Assembly: GCF_000258175.1 (NCBI RefSeq)
Contig: NZ_JH636049.1
Coordinates: forward strand, 4,007,482-4,071,481
DNA length: 64,000 nt
Direction of reading: 5' to 3'
From: Saccharomonospora xinjiangensis XJ-54
Lineage (GTDB): Bacteria > Actinomycetota > Actinomycetes > Mycobacteriales > Pseudonocardiaceae
Shown in pieces: positions 54,186 through 62,824 of this stretch. The position numbers and the translations under genes were made by a program. Each line of letters starts with the position of its first letter. Position 1 is the first letter of the stretch. Below the pieces are notes generated by a model. The model made no database searches. It had not been told where the DNA came from and saw nothing but the letters and a program-made list of their open reading frames with translations.

Positions 54186-56270
54186 GTGTCCAAGTTCGCC
54201 ACGGCGACGAAGCGCATTCTGCTGGGCAGACCCTTCCGCAGTGACCGCCTGCCGCGCACGTTGCTGCCCAAGCGGATCGCGCTGCCCGTGTTCGCCTCCG
54301 ACCCGATGTCCTCGGTCGCGTACGCGCCGGAGGAGATCCTGCTCATGCTCTCGGTGGCAGGAGCGTCCGCCTACGTCTACAGCCCGTGGATCGGGGTGAT
54401 CGTCGCGCTGGTCATGGCGGTGGTGATCGCGGGCTACCGGCAGAACGTGCGCGCCTACACCTCGGGCGGCGGCGCCTATGCCGTCGCCACGGCCAACCAC
54501 GGAACGAGGATCGGTCTCGCCGTCGGCGCGGCGTTGCTGGTGGACTATGTGCTCACGGTGGCGGTGTCGATCGCCTCGGCCGCGGCCACGATCGGGTCGG
54601 CCGTTCCCTTCGTGGGTGATCACAAGGTCGAGTTCGCCGTGGTCGCCATCATCGTGCTTGCGGCCATGAACCTGCGCGGGGTCAGGGAGTCGGGCACCGT
54701 GTTCGCGATTCCCGTCTACGCCTTCGTGGCAGGTATCCTCGGCATGATCGTGTGGGGCGTGATCCGCACGTTCGTCTTCGGTGACGAGTTGCGCGCCGAG
54801 AGCGCGGGCCTTCGCCTCGCGGAAGATCCGGACCAGCTCACCGGGCTGGCGTTCGCGTTCCTCCTACTGCGCGCGTTCTCCTCGGGCAGCGCTGCCCTCA
54901 CCGGTGTCGAGGCAATCGCCAACGGTGTCCCGGCTTTCCGCAAGCCCCGCGGTCGCAACGCGGCAACGACACTGCTGCTGATGGGACTGCTCGCGATCCC
55001 GATGTTCCTCGGGCTGCTGTTCCTCGCCGACGCCAGCGGTGTGGTCATGGCCGAGGACCCGCAGCGGCAACTGGTCAACGCGCCGGAGGGCTACGAGCAG
55101 AAGACGCTGGTCGCCCAGGTCGCCGGAGCCGTGTTCTCGGAGTTCACTCCGGGCACCTGGTACGTCATCTTCTTCACAGGGCTCGTGCTCGTGTTCGCGG
55201 CCAACACGGCGTTCAACGGTTTCCCCGTGCTGGGCTCGATCCTGTCGCAGGACCGCTTCCTGCCCCGCCAGTTGCACACGCGGGGTGACCGGCTGGCCTT
55301 CAGCAACGGCATCCTGGTGCTGGCCGGGTTCGCCATCGTGCTCGTCATCGTGTTCGAGGCCCAGGTGACGGCCCTGATCCACCTCTACATCGTCGGTGTC
55401 TTCATGGCGTTCGTGGCAAGCCAGAGCGGCATGATCCGGCACTGGCAGCGCGAGCTGCGCGACGAGACCGATCCTGCCGCGAGGGCGCGCATGCGCAGGG
55501 CCCAGCTCGTCAACGCCGTCGGTCTGGCGATGACGGCGTCAGTGCTGCTCATCATCCTGGTCACGAAGTTCCTCGCGGGCGCGTGGATCTCGCTCGTGGC
55601 CATGGCGTTCTTCTACTTCCTCATGACGGGCATCCGCAGGCACTACGACAGGGTCGCCTCGGAGATCGCGGCGACCGACGAGGAGGTGACGCTGCCCGCC
55701 CGCAACCACGCGATCGTGTTGCTCTCGCAACTGCACAAACCCGCGTTGCGCGCGCTGGCCTATGCCAAGGCGACGAGGCCGGACGTGCTGGAGGCCGTGA
55801 CGGTCAATGTGGACGACGAGGAGACGCGGGCGTTGCTGCGAGCCTGGGAGAAGCGCAGGATCTCGATCCCGTTGAAGGTGGTGGAGTCGCCCTACCGGGA
55901 GGTCACCAAACCCGTGCTCGACTACGTCCGCAGGGTGAGGGGCGATCAGCCGCGTAACGTCGTCACCGTGTTCATTCCCGAGTACGTCGTCGGCCGCTGG
56001 TGGGAGCAGATTCTGCATAACCAGAGCGCGCTGCGGTTGAAGACCCGGCTGCTGTTCCAGTCCCGCGTGATGGTGACGAGCGTGCCGTGGCAGTTGGAGT
56101 CGTCCCAGCGCGCGTCCACCCGGGCCGCGCGCCGGCGTCGTCGTCCCGTGGCAGGCGACGTGCGGCGCGGGTTCCATGCCGGTGCCTCAGGTGCGGGCGG
56201 AAACACCGGAAACACCGGAAACACCGGAAACACCACAGCCGGGTCACGGGAGAAGGGGTCGCGCTCGTGA
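54186..56270 (+). CDS. APC/KUP-superfamily transporter, KimA-like potassium importer candidate
   Basis: This 694-residue protein has about 12 membrane segments (residues 30-500) and a 180-residue cytoplasmic tail with a universal-stress-protein-like start (NHAIVLLSQLHKPALRALAY). FASDPMSSVAYAPEEILL carries Asp39 and Tyr46, and ALTGVEAIANG carries Thr239 and Glu242. These match in kind and spacing the Asp/Tyr and Thr/Glu that bind cations in Bacillus KimA (recalled, not checked). Proton-coupled potassium uptake is therefore likely. ceoB/ceoC are divergent neighbours. The end contains four GNT-type tripeptide repeats from a 9-base DNA repeat. The start is GTG 54186 without a clear ribosome site. 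Confidence 0.82.
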   Translation: MSKFATATKRILLGRPFRSDRLPRTLLPKRIALPVFASDPMSSVAYAPEEILLMLSVAGASAYVYSPWIGVIVALVMAVVIAGYRQNVRAYTSGGGAYAVATANHGTRIGLAVGAALLVDYVLTVAVSIASAAATIGSAVPFVGDHKVEFAVVAIIVLAAMNLRGVRESGTVFAIPVYAFVAGILGMIVWGVIRTFVFGDELRAESAGLRLAEDPDQLTGLAFAFLLLRAFSSGSAALTGVEAIANGVPAFRKPRGRNAATTLLLMGLLAIPMFLGLLFLADASGVVMAEDPQRQLVNAPEGYEQKTLVAQVAGAVFSEFTPGTWYVIFFTGLVLVFAANTAFNGFPVLGSILSQDRFLPRQLHTRGDRLAFSNGILVLAGFAIVLVIVFEAQVTALIHLYIVGVFMAFVASQSGMIRHWQRELRDETDPAARARMRRAQLVNAVGLAMTASVLLIILVTKFLAGAWISLVAMAFFYFLMTGIRRHYDRVASEIAATDEEVTLPARNHAIVLLSQLHKPALRALAYAKATRPDVLEAVTVNVDDEETRALLRAWEKRRISIPLKVVESPYREVTKPVLDYVRRVRGDQPRNVVTVFIPEYVVGRWWEQILHNQSALRLKTRLLFQSRVMVTSVPWQLESSQRASTRAARRRRRPVAGDVRRGFHAGASGAGGNTGNTGNTGNTTAGSREKGSRS
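56199..56234 (+). repeat. Four perfect copies of the 9-mer GGAAACACC
   Basis: Contiguous in-frame repeat (36 bases) inside the 3' end of the transporter gene, encoding the G-N-T tripeptide pattern of the tail. Copy-number change would keep the frame. Base composition is clearly lower in GC than the surroundings. Confidence 0.95.
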
Positions 56271-57469
56271 AGCAGGATTGGACGGGGCGCACGCTCGAAC
56301 TAACCGTGGGGCCCGTCGCCCACGGTGGACACTGCGTGGCCCGGGTGGACGGCAGGGTGGTGTTCGTCCGGCACGCGCTTCCAGGCGAACAGGTGCTCGC
56401 CGAGGTGACCGAGGACGCGGGGAAGTCGTTCTGCCGCGCGGATGCGATCGAAGTGCTCACCCCGGCGAAGGGCAGGGTCACGCCGCCGTGTCCGGTGGCC
56501 GGTCCCGGACTGTGCGGGGGGTGTGACTGGCAGCATGCGAGTGGGCAGACACAACGCGAGCTGAAGGCCGAGGTCGTGGCGGAACAGCTGAGCAGGCTCG
56601 CTGGTCTGGACCTTCCTGTGACGGTGGAGGAGTTGCCAGGCGGGTTGCTGCGGTGGCGGACGCGCGTGCGGTTCGTGGCCGACGACGACGGCAGGGCAGG
56701 TCTGCGGGCCCATCGCAGTCACCGTGTCGTCCCGCTGGCCGACTGCCCGATCACCGCGCGCGCCGCCGTGGGCGCCGTGCTACCGCACGCCTGGTCGGCC
56801 GGTGACGAGATCGAGTCCACCGAGGACGCCGACGGCGAGGTCCACGTGCGGCGCCTTCCCGGGCGGGGACGACGGCCGGAGCAGCAGCGTGGCGGTATCG
56901 CCGTGCAGCGCGCCGCCGGCCGGGAGTGGCGGATCGCGGCGCACGGTTTCTGGCAGGTGCATCCCGAGGCGGCAGAGACGCTGGCCCGGATCGTGGGGGA
57001 GTGGGCGCAGGCAGCGCCGGGGGCGCGGGCGTGGGACCTCTACGCGGGAGCGGGATTGTTCGCCTCGGTGCTCGCGGAGCAGGTGGGGCCGCGTGGCCGG
57101 GTGCTCGCCGTCGAGTCGGGCCGCCGCGCGGTGTCCGACGGGAAGGCGAACCTCGCGGGACTCCGGCAGGTGTCGTGGCGGTGCGGACAGGTGGAACAGC
57201 TGCTGCGTGACCGCACCGACTCACCGCAGGTGGTCGTGCTCGACCCGCCGCGCAAGGGGGCGGGACGCGAGGTGGTGGAACGCATCGCCGCTGCGGGCCC
57301 CGAGCGCGTCGTCTACGTGGCCTGCGACCCTGCCGCGCTCGCCCGCGACGTGGCGACGTTCGCGGGGCTGGGCTACCGGCTCGACCGGCTGAGGGCGTTC
57401 GACGCGTTCCCGATGACCCACCACGTCGAGTGTGTGGCGCTGCTGACGCCCGCCACGGAGGGCGGCTGA
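56267..57469 (+). CDS. TRAM-domain class I SAM-dependent RNA methyltransferase (RumA/TrmA-like)
   Basis: This 400-residue protein has an N-terminal TRAM RNA-binding domain (LELTVGPVAHGGHCVARVDG, VFVRHALPGEQVLAEV), an iron-sulfur Cys set (PCPVAGPGLCGGCDWQHAS), and a SAM domain (WDLYAGAGLFASVLAEQVGP). The catalytic part contains VVLDPPRKGAGREVVERIAA and YVACDPAALARDVATF, whose Cys is the nucleophile of m5U methyltransferases. It should make 5-methyluridine in rRNA or tRNA. The GTG start overlaps the transporter stop by 4 bases. Confidence 0.92.
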   Translation: MKQDWTGRTLELTVGPVAHGGHCVARVDGRVVFVRHALPGEQVLAEVTEDAGKSFCRADAIEVLTPAKGRVTPPCPVAGPGLCGGCDWQHASGQTQRELKAEVVAEQLSRLAGLDLPVTVEELPGGLLRWRTRVRFVADDDGRAGLRAHRSHRVVPLADCPITARAAVGAVLPHAWSAGDEIESTEDADGEVHVRRLPGRGRRPEQQRGGIAVQRAAGREWRIAAHGFWQVHPEAAETLARIVGEWAQAAPGARAWDLYAGAGLFASVLAEQVGPRGRVLAVESGRRAVSDGKANLAGLRQVSWRCGQVEQLLRDRTDSPQVVVLDPPRKGAGREVVERIAAAGPERVVYVACDPAALARDVATFAGLGYRLDRLRAFDAFPMTHHVECVALLTPATEGG

Positions 57470-57606
57470 CCCCCGAGCGTGCACGGTGACCCGCACCCGC
57501 TGCCGTCGATCGCGGCTCTCGCCAACGAACTCCTCACTCTCGTTGGGACCGCTCCACAGTCACCGGCACTGTCCTCGAAGGACACCTCGGTTCGCGATTC
57601 CGACCC

Positions 57607-57649
57607 CAGCACCGGCCCGGCTTCCCGCTGAGGAGCCGGGCCGGTGCTG
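57607..57649. terminator. 16-bp perfect hairpin, bidirectional terminator
   Basis: Arms 57607-57622 (CAGCACCGGCCCGGCT) and 57634-57649 pair perfectly around an 11-base loop, between the convergent methyltransferase and MMPL genes. Confidence 0.8.
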
Positions 57650-57738
57650 AGTGCCGCACCGCGAGACGGCCCCGTGCGTCGCGATGCGGCTGGGGCCCGC
57701 TTCGCCCCCGAAGGCGAACCCCATTGCCCGCTTGGCCG

Positions 57739-59946
57739 TCAGGAACGGCTGCCCACGGGCTCTTCCTCGCGCTCCCCGGACTTCGCGGACTGCCCGGCGA
57801 GGTGGTGTCGGAGGCGTTCACCTTCGACGTCCACATTGGGCAGTACCCGGTCGAGCGCCCTCGGCATCCACCACGCGGCCTTGCCGAGCACGGCCAGCAC
57901 GGCAGGCACGATGGCCATCCTGACCACGAAGGCGTCGAAGAGAACCGCGATCGCCAGTCCGAACCCGATCACTTTGATCATGGATTCGGACGAGCCGACG
58001 AATCCGGCGAAGACGCTGATCATGATCAGCGCGGCGGCGGTGACCACTCGGGCCCCGTGCCGGAATCCCGTGACGATCGACTCCTGCGGGCTCTCGCCGT
58101 GGACGTACGCCTCACGCATGCGCGTGACGAGGAATACCTCGTAGTCCATCGCCAGTCCGAAGACGAGCCCGATCAAAAAGATCGGCATCAGGCTCATGAT
58201 CGGCCCGGTCTGTTCGACGCCGACGAGTTCGGCGAGCCAGCCCCACTGGAACACGGCCACGACGGCGCCGAGGGCCGCGATCACCGACAGCAGGAACCCG
58301 AGGGCGGCCTTGAGCGGCACGAGGATGGACCGGAAGACGACCATCAGGAGCAGGAAGGCGAGTCCCACGACGAGGATCAGGTAGGGCACCAGCGCGTCGT
58401 TCAGCTTCTGCGACACGTCGATGCCCATCGCAGTCTGACCGGTGACGAGCACGGTGGCGCCGGTGGCGTCGGCGACCTCAGTGGCCTCGGCGCGGATGTC
58501 GTGCACGAGATTCTCGGTCTCCGTGCCGCTCGGCGCTGACGCGGGAACGACCGTAATCATCGCGGTGTCGCCCGCCTGGTTGAACCTGGCGGGGGTCACG
58601 GCGGCGACGTTGCGAAGCTCCCTGAGCGTTTCCGCGGTCGCGGTCGCGGCGGCCTGCGGGTCGCTGCTGTGACGGGCATCGACGGTGACCACGAGCGGTC
58701 CGTTGGCGCCGGGCCCGAAGCCCTCCGCGATGAGGTCGTACGCCTTGCGCTGGGTCGTGTCGGCAGGCTTGGCACTGTCGTCCGGCAACCCCAGCTGGAG
58801 GTCGGCGGCGGGAATGGCGAGCACACCGAGTCCCGCGACCCCCACGACGAGCACAGCGACCTTGTGCCGGAGGACGAACCTGGCCCAGCGGGTGCCCGCG
58901 CCGCCCGCGTCGGCGTTCCCGCCCTCCTTTCGCTGCCGTCTCGGCAGGATGCGCTTCCCCGCGAACCCGATCAGCGCGGGGATGAGGGTCAGCGCAACGA
59001 GCACGGCGAGCACAACGGCTCCCGCGGCGGCGAGGCCCATCTTCGTGAGCACCGGAATGTCCACAACGGCCAGACCGGCGAGGGCGATCACCACGGTGAG
59101 CCCGGCGAAGACGACGGCGGAGCCCGCCGTGCCGGTCGCGCGCCCGACCGCGTCCAGCGGTGCCCGCCCTTCGGCGAGTTCGGCGCGGTACCGGGACACG
59201 ATGAACAGCGAGTAGTCGATACCGACCGCGAGGCCGATCATCGTCGCGAGGATCGGCGTGGTGCTGTCGAGTTCCAGCATCTGCGTCAGCACCGTGATGA
59301 CGGACACGCTGATCCCGACTCCGGCGAGCGCGGTGCCCAGCGGCAGGCCCGCCGCGACGATCGAACCGAAGGTCACCAGTAGCACGACAGCCGCGATGAT
59401 CACCCCGATGACCTCGGCCGCACCGGTCTCGGGGAGTGTCATCAGCGCGTCCCCGCCGATCTCCACGGTGAGCCCGGCCTTCCGTCCCTCGACGGCGGCG
59501 GCCTCCAGCGCGTCGCGGGTGTCGTCGGTGAGTTCGAACGCGGTGCCGTCGTAGGTGATCCGCGTGTAGGCGATCGTGGCTTCGCGGTTGACGGTCTTGG
59601 CTTGGAACGGGTCAACGGCCTGCTGGACCTGCGACCCGGTGGCGAGGTCGGCGACGATGCCGCCGATGGTGGCGCGGTGTCCGGGGTCGGTGAGGCGTTC
59701 GCCGTCCGGTGCCTGGAACACCATGCGTGCGGTGGCGCCGTCGGGACTGGTGCCGGGGAACCGGTCCTCCAGCAGTTCGAAGGCTTGCTGCGCCTCCGTT
59801 CCAGGAATGGAGATCGTGGTGGATGCCGTCGAGGAGGACGTCGCGGCGGCGCCACCTGCCGCGGCGAGCGCCAGTATCCAGAGCACGACGACAAGCCCGC
59901 GCCGCCGGAAGGCGAGGCGGCCGAGCCGGTACAGCATCGTGGCCAT
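57739..59946 (-). CDS. MMPL-family (RND superfamily) transporter
   Basis: This 735-residue protein has about 12 membrane segments in two MMPL halves, each with a large extracellular loop. The start is MATMLYRLGRLAFRRRG (ATG 59946); the open frame runs further upstream without merit. Proton-relay Asp-Tyr pairs are present in IGLAVGIDYSLFIVSRYR and IGLVFGLAMDYEVFLVTRMR. It probably exports a lipid or hydrophobic compound, possibly a drug. It lies 83 bases downstream of a TetR gene on the same strand and is probably controlled by it. Confidence 0.92.
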   Translation of the reverse strand: MATMLYRLGRLAFRRRGLVVVLWILALAAAGGAAATSSSTASTTISIPGTEAQQAFELLEDRFPGTSPDGATARMVFQAPDGERLTDPGHRATIGGIVADLATGSQVQQAVDPFQAKTVNREATIAYTRITYDGTAFELTDDTRDALEAAAVEGRKAGLTVEIGGDALMTLPETGAAEVIGVIIAAVVLLVTFGSIVAAGLPLGTALAGVGISVSVITVLTQMLELDSTTPILATMIGLAVGIDYSLFIVSRYRAELAEGRAPLDAVGRATGTAGSAVVFAGLTVVIALAGLAVVDIPVLTKMGLAAAGAVVLAVLVALTLIPALIGFAGKRILPRRQRKEGGNADAGGAGTRWARFVLRHKVAVLVVGVAGLGVLAIPAADLQLGLPDDSAKPADTTQRKAYDLIAEGFGPGANGPLVVTVDARHSSDPQAAATATAETLRELRNVAAVTPARFNQAGDTAMITVVPASAPSGTETENLVHDIRAEATEVADATGATVLVTGQTAMGIDVSQKLNDALVPYLILVVGLAFLLLMVVFRSILVPLKAALGFLLSVIAALGAVVAVFQWGWLAELVGVEQTGPIMSLMPIFLIGLVFGLAMDYEVFLVTRMREAYVHGESPQESIVTGFRHGARVVTAAALIMISVFAGFVGSSESMIKVIGFGLAIAVLFDAFVVRMAIVPAVLAVLGKAAWWMPRALDRVLPNVDVEGERLRHHLAGQSAKSGEREEEPVGSRS

Positions 59947-60029
59947 GTGGGAGAACTCCTGATGGGGTAAGGGGAAGTGGGTGGCGAAGGTCCCGGTACC
60001 AGTCGGGCGCACCAGGCGGGGGACGAGGA

Positions 60030-60629
60030 TCAGCCGATGCCGAGTGCGGGGAAGACCACCGCGACGAGGTAGCCCTCCATGTACTCGGTGTCCACGTCCT
60101 TGTTCTCGATGATCCTGCGGGCGCTGAAGGCACCCAGGATCAGTTGCACGATGTAGTCCTTCGCCGGGTTGGCGGAGTCCAGTTCGCCACGCTCGACGGC
60201 GCGTCCGACCATCGCGTCCAGCCCCTCCAGCGCGGGCCGGATGAGGAGTCCGTGCAGCGCCTGCCACAGCTCGCGGTCCTTCGTCACGGCGTGCGCCAGC
60301 CCGCTGATCAGGGCCGTGTACTCGGTGGAGTGAGCGACGAGCCCGCCCACCATCTGGCGGAGGTCGCCCGTGAGGGAACCGGTGTCCACCTGGGTGGGCG
60401 ACGAGCCCGCGAGATGCCGCAGAGCGGTGGCGACGAGCTTCGGCTTGCTCTCCCACTGCCGGTAGAGCGTCGCTTTGCTGGCCTTGGTGCGAGCCGCGAC
60501 GGCGTCCATGGTGAGGGCTTCGTAGCCGTGTTCCCTGACGAGGTCCACGACGGCGATGAACAGCTCCCGCTCCCGTTCCGGCGTCAGCCGGGTTCGGCGG
60601 GCGGGTGTGGAGGACTCCTGCGCGGACAT
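60030..60629 (-). CDS. TetR-family repressor of the MMPL operon
   Basis: This 199-residue protein has the TetR helix-turn-helix FIAVVDLVREHGYEALTMDA then VAARTKASKATLYRQWESKP, and a TetR_C-type ligand domain (RPALEGLDAMVGRAVERGEL, DYIVQLILGAFSARRIIENK). ATG 60629 has GGAG 6 bases upstream; an ATG 12 bases earlier lacks a site. The perfect operator at 60648-60662 lies 19 bases before the start, which fits self-repression and control of the MMPL gene. Confidence 0.92.
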   Translation of the reverse strand: MSAQESSTPARRTRLTPERERELFIAVVDLVREHGYEALTMDAVAARTKASKATLYRQWESKPKLVATALRHLAGSSPTQVDTGSLTGDLRQMVGGLVAHSTEYTALISGLAHAVTKDRELWQALHGLLIRPALEGLDAMVGRAVERGELDSANPAKDYIVQLILGAFSARRIIENKDVDTEYMEGYLVAVVFPALGIG

Positions 60630-60647
60630 ACTGGGCTCCATACAGAA

Positions 60648-60662
60648 ACGAAACTGTTTCGT
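60648..60662. promoter_or_regulatory. TetR operator ACGAAAC-T-GTTTCGT
   Basis: A perfect 7-1-7 inverted repeat directly upstream of the tetR start, AT-rich against a GC-rich background, in the promoter position. This is the expected binding site of the adjacent repressor. Confidence 0.75.
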
Positions 60663-60674
60663 ACAGGAGCGAGT

Positions 60675-60721
60675 GTAGCGAAAGCCGGACCCCGCGGCAC
60701 GCCGGGTCCGGCTTTCGCTAC
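60675..60721. terminator. 18-bp perfect hairpin, gntP terminator
   Basis: Arms 60675-60692 (GTAGCGAAAGCCGGACCC) and 60704-60721 pair perfectly around an 11-base loop. On the minus strand it starts 10 bases after the gntP stop and insulates the tetR promoter. Confidence 0.8.
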
Positions 60722-60730
60722 GGGTGCACG

Positions 60731-62116
60731 TCAGGCCACGAGGTACAGCGCGGACGCGAGGGCGAAGCCCACGAGGCCGATGGTGGTCTGCATGACCGTC
60801 CACGTCTTGAGCGTGGTCTTGACGTCCATCTGGAAGAACCGGCCGACCAGCCAGAAACCGGAGTCGTTGACGTGTCCCGCCGTCACCGATCCCGCGGCGA
60901 GGGCCAGCACGATCGCCACGACCTCGACGGAGCCGAAGCCGCCGCCGATCACGAGCGGCTGCACGAGACCGGCCGCCGTGGTGAGCGCCACCGTGGCCGA
61001 GCCCTGCGCGATTCTCAGCACCGTCGCGATGACGTAGGCGGCCACGATCACGGGAAGTCCCAGGCCGGTCAGCGCGTCCGACAGCGCGTCGCCGATGCCG
61101 CTCGCACGCAGCACGCCGCCGAACATCCCCCCGGCTCCGGTGATCAGGATGATCGCGCACACGGGTCCGAGTGCGGAGTCGAGCAGCCGCTCCACGACGT
61201 CCTTGCCCCGCCCGCGCCGGGTGCCGAGCACGTACATCGCGACGAACACGGTGATCAGCAGCGCCACCGGAGTGGAGCCGAGTGCGACGAGTACGTCAAA
61301 CCAGCCTGCGTCGCTGTCGATCCATCCCGCCTTGCCCGCCGTGGTCAGCCCCGTGTTGGCGAAGATCAGCACCAGTGGCAGCAGGAGCAGGCCGACGACC
61401 GTCCCCGCACCGGGTGGTTCGGTGCGGGTGTCCTCGTCGTCCTCGGTGCCGAGGATCGCGGGAACGGGCAGGTCGATGCGGTTGCCTGCCCACCTGCCGT
61501 AGAGGTAGCTGGTGAGGTACCAGGTGGGGACGGCGAGCAGCACGGCGAAGGCGGTGACGAGGCCGACGTCGGCACCCAGCAGCGTGCTCGCCGCGACGGG
61601 ACCGGGGTGTGGTGGCACGTAGACGTGCATGACGGAGAACGCGCCAGCCGCGGGAAGGCCGTAGAGCAGCACGCTGCCGCCAAGCCTGCGGGCGACCGAG
61701 AAGATGATCGGCAACATGACCACGAGACCGGCGTCGAAGAAGATCGGGAAACCGAACAGCAGGGACGCGACGCCGAGGGCGAGCGGGGCACGTTTCTCGC
61801 CGAATCGCCTGATCAGTGCGTCGGTGAGCGATCGGGCGCCGCCACTCACCTCCAGCAGCCTGCCCAGCATGGCGCCGAGACCCACCAGCAGCGCGACACC
61901 GGCCAGTGTCGCGCCGAAGCCGTCCGTGAGAGTGCTGATGACCTGGTCGGCGGGGATTCCGGTGGCGAACGCGGTTGCGAGGCTGACCGCCACGAGTGCG
62001 AGGAAGGCGTGCACCCGCAGCGTGATGATGAGCAGCAGCAGGACGGCGATCGCGCAGGCGGCGATGCCCAGGAGTGGCCCTGTGCCGAGGGTCTGTGTCC
62101 ACTCGTCGGTGTTCAT
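60731..62116 (-). CDS. gntP: Gluconate permease, GntP family
   Basis: This 461-residue transporter has about 12-14 membrane segments and GntP patterns: VSLATAFATGIPADQVISTL, LGAMLGRLLEVSGGARSLTD, LFGFPIFFDAGLVVMLPIIF, YVPPHPGPVAASTLLGADVG and AGSVTAGHVNDSGFWLVGRF. It takes up D-gluconate with protons. It lies 94 bases downstream of gntK on the same strand, so the operon order is gntK-gntP, divergent from a GntR regulator. Confidence 0.95.
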   Translation of the reverse strand: MNTDEWTQTLGTGPLLGIAACAIAVLLLLIITLRVHAFLALVAVSLATAFATGIPADQVISTLTDGFGATLAGVALLVGLGAMLGRLLEVSGGARSLTDALIRRFGEKRAPLALGVASLLFGFPIFFDAGLVVMLPIIFSVARRLGGSVLLYGLPAAGAFSVMHVYVPPHPGPVAASTLLGADVGLVTAFAVLLAVPTWYLTSYLYGRWAGNRIDLPVPAILGTEDDEDTRTEPPGAGTVVGLLLLPLVLIFANTGLTTAGKAGWIDSDAGWFDVLVALGSTPVALLITVFVAMYVLGTRRGRGKDVVERLLDSALGPVCAIILITGAGGMFGGVLRASGIGDALSDALTGLGLPVIVAAYVIATVLRIAQGSATVALTTAAGLVQPLVIGGGFGSVEVVAIVLALAAGSVTAGHVNDSGFWLVGRFFQMDVKTTLKTWTVMQTTIGLVGFALASALYLVA

Positions 62117-62210
62117 CCGAAGCTCCGTTGCTTGTCGGGGGTGGGGAGAAAACGCCGCCGGGTCTACGAGTCCCGTAGTTCCGGAAGGCGGAGGAGGGGC
62201 AACGCCGGGT

Positions 62211-62729
62211 CTACTCCGGTGCCGTGCCGAGACCGAGGCCGGTCAGAGCGGAGGCGGCGATCCGCTCCGGTGACCGTCCGAGATCGACGGTGACCCCGTC
62301 CTCGGTCGCGTCCAGTGGTTCGAGGTCGCCGAACTGTGAGGCCAGCAGGGACGGCGGCATGAAGTGGCCGGACCTGGAGGACAGCCGCTCGCTGACGACG
62401 GATGCGGGACCCGCCAGGTGCACGAACCGCACCCGCGCCCCCGCCTGACGCAGGATGTCGCGATAGGACCGTTTCAGTGCCGAGCAGGTGACGACGGCGT
62501 TCTCGCCGGCCTCCGCCCTCGCTGTGATCCAGTCCCGTAGCGCCGAGAGCCAGGGAGCGCGGTCCTCGTCGGTGAGGGGGACACCGGCGGACATCTTGTC
62601 GATGTTGGAGGCGGGGTGGAACTCGTCGGCCTCGGCCATCGGCCAGCCGAGTTCGTCCGCGAGAAGCCGGGCGACGGTGCTCTTGCCCGCGCCGGACACT
62701 CCCATCACCACCAGGCAGGTGGCATTCAT
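62211..62729 (-). CDS. gntK: Gluconokinase
   Basis: This 172-residue P-loop kinase phosphorylates gluconate to 6-phosphogluconate for the pentose phosphate pathway. Seen: LVVMGVSGAGKSTVARLLAD (Walker A), AEADEFHPASNIDKMSAGVP (substrate-binding segment of GntK), VTCSALKRSYRDILR and RSGHFMPPSLLASQFGDLEP. ATG 62729 has GAGGTG 5 bases upstream. Length is normal. First gene of the gluconate operon. Confidence 0.96.
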   Translation of the reverse strand: MNATCLVVMGVSGAGKSTVARLLADELGWPMAEADEFHPASNIDKMSAGVPLTDEDRAPWLSALRDWITARAEAGENAVVTCSALKRSYRDILRQAGARVRFVHLAGPASVVSERLSSRSGHFMPPSLLASQFGDLEPLDATEDGVTVDLGRSPERIAASALTGLGLGTAPE

Positions 62730-62748
62730 GACACACCTCGTTTTAAAG

Positions 62749-62762
62749 GTCATACTTTTGAC
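62749..62762. promoter_or_regulatory. Candidate GntR operator GTCA-N6-TGAC
   Basis: GTCATACTTTTGAC is an inverted repeat (4-6-4) in the AT-rich part of the 95-base divergent region between gntK and the GntR gene. It would overlap the gntK promoter. Confidence 0.45.
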
Positions 62763-62824
62763 GGCGAAAGATAACACCATTCGCCCATCCGTGTGAAGGT
62801 GTGGTGCCGGGATAGGCTCGGCAC

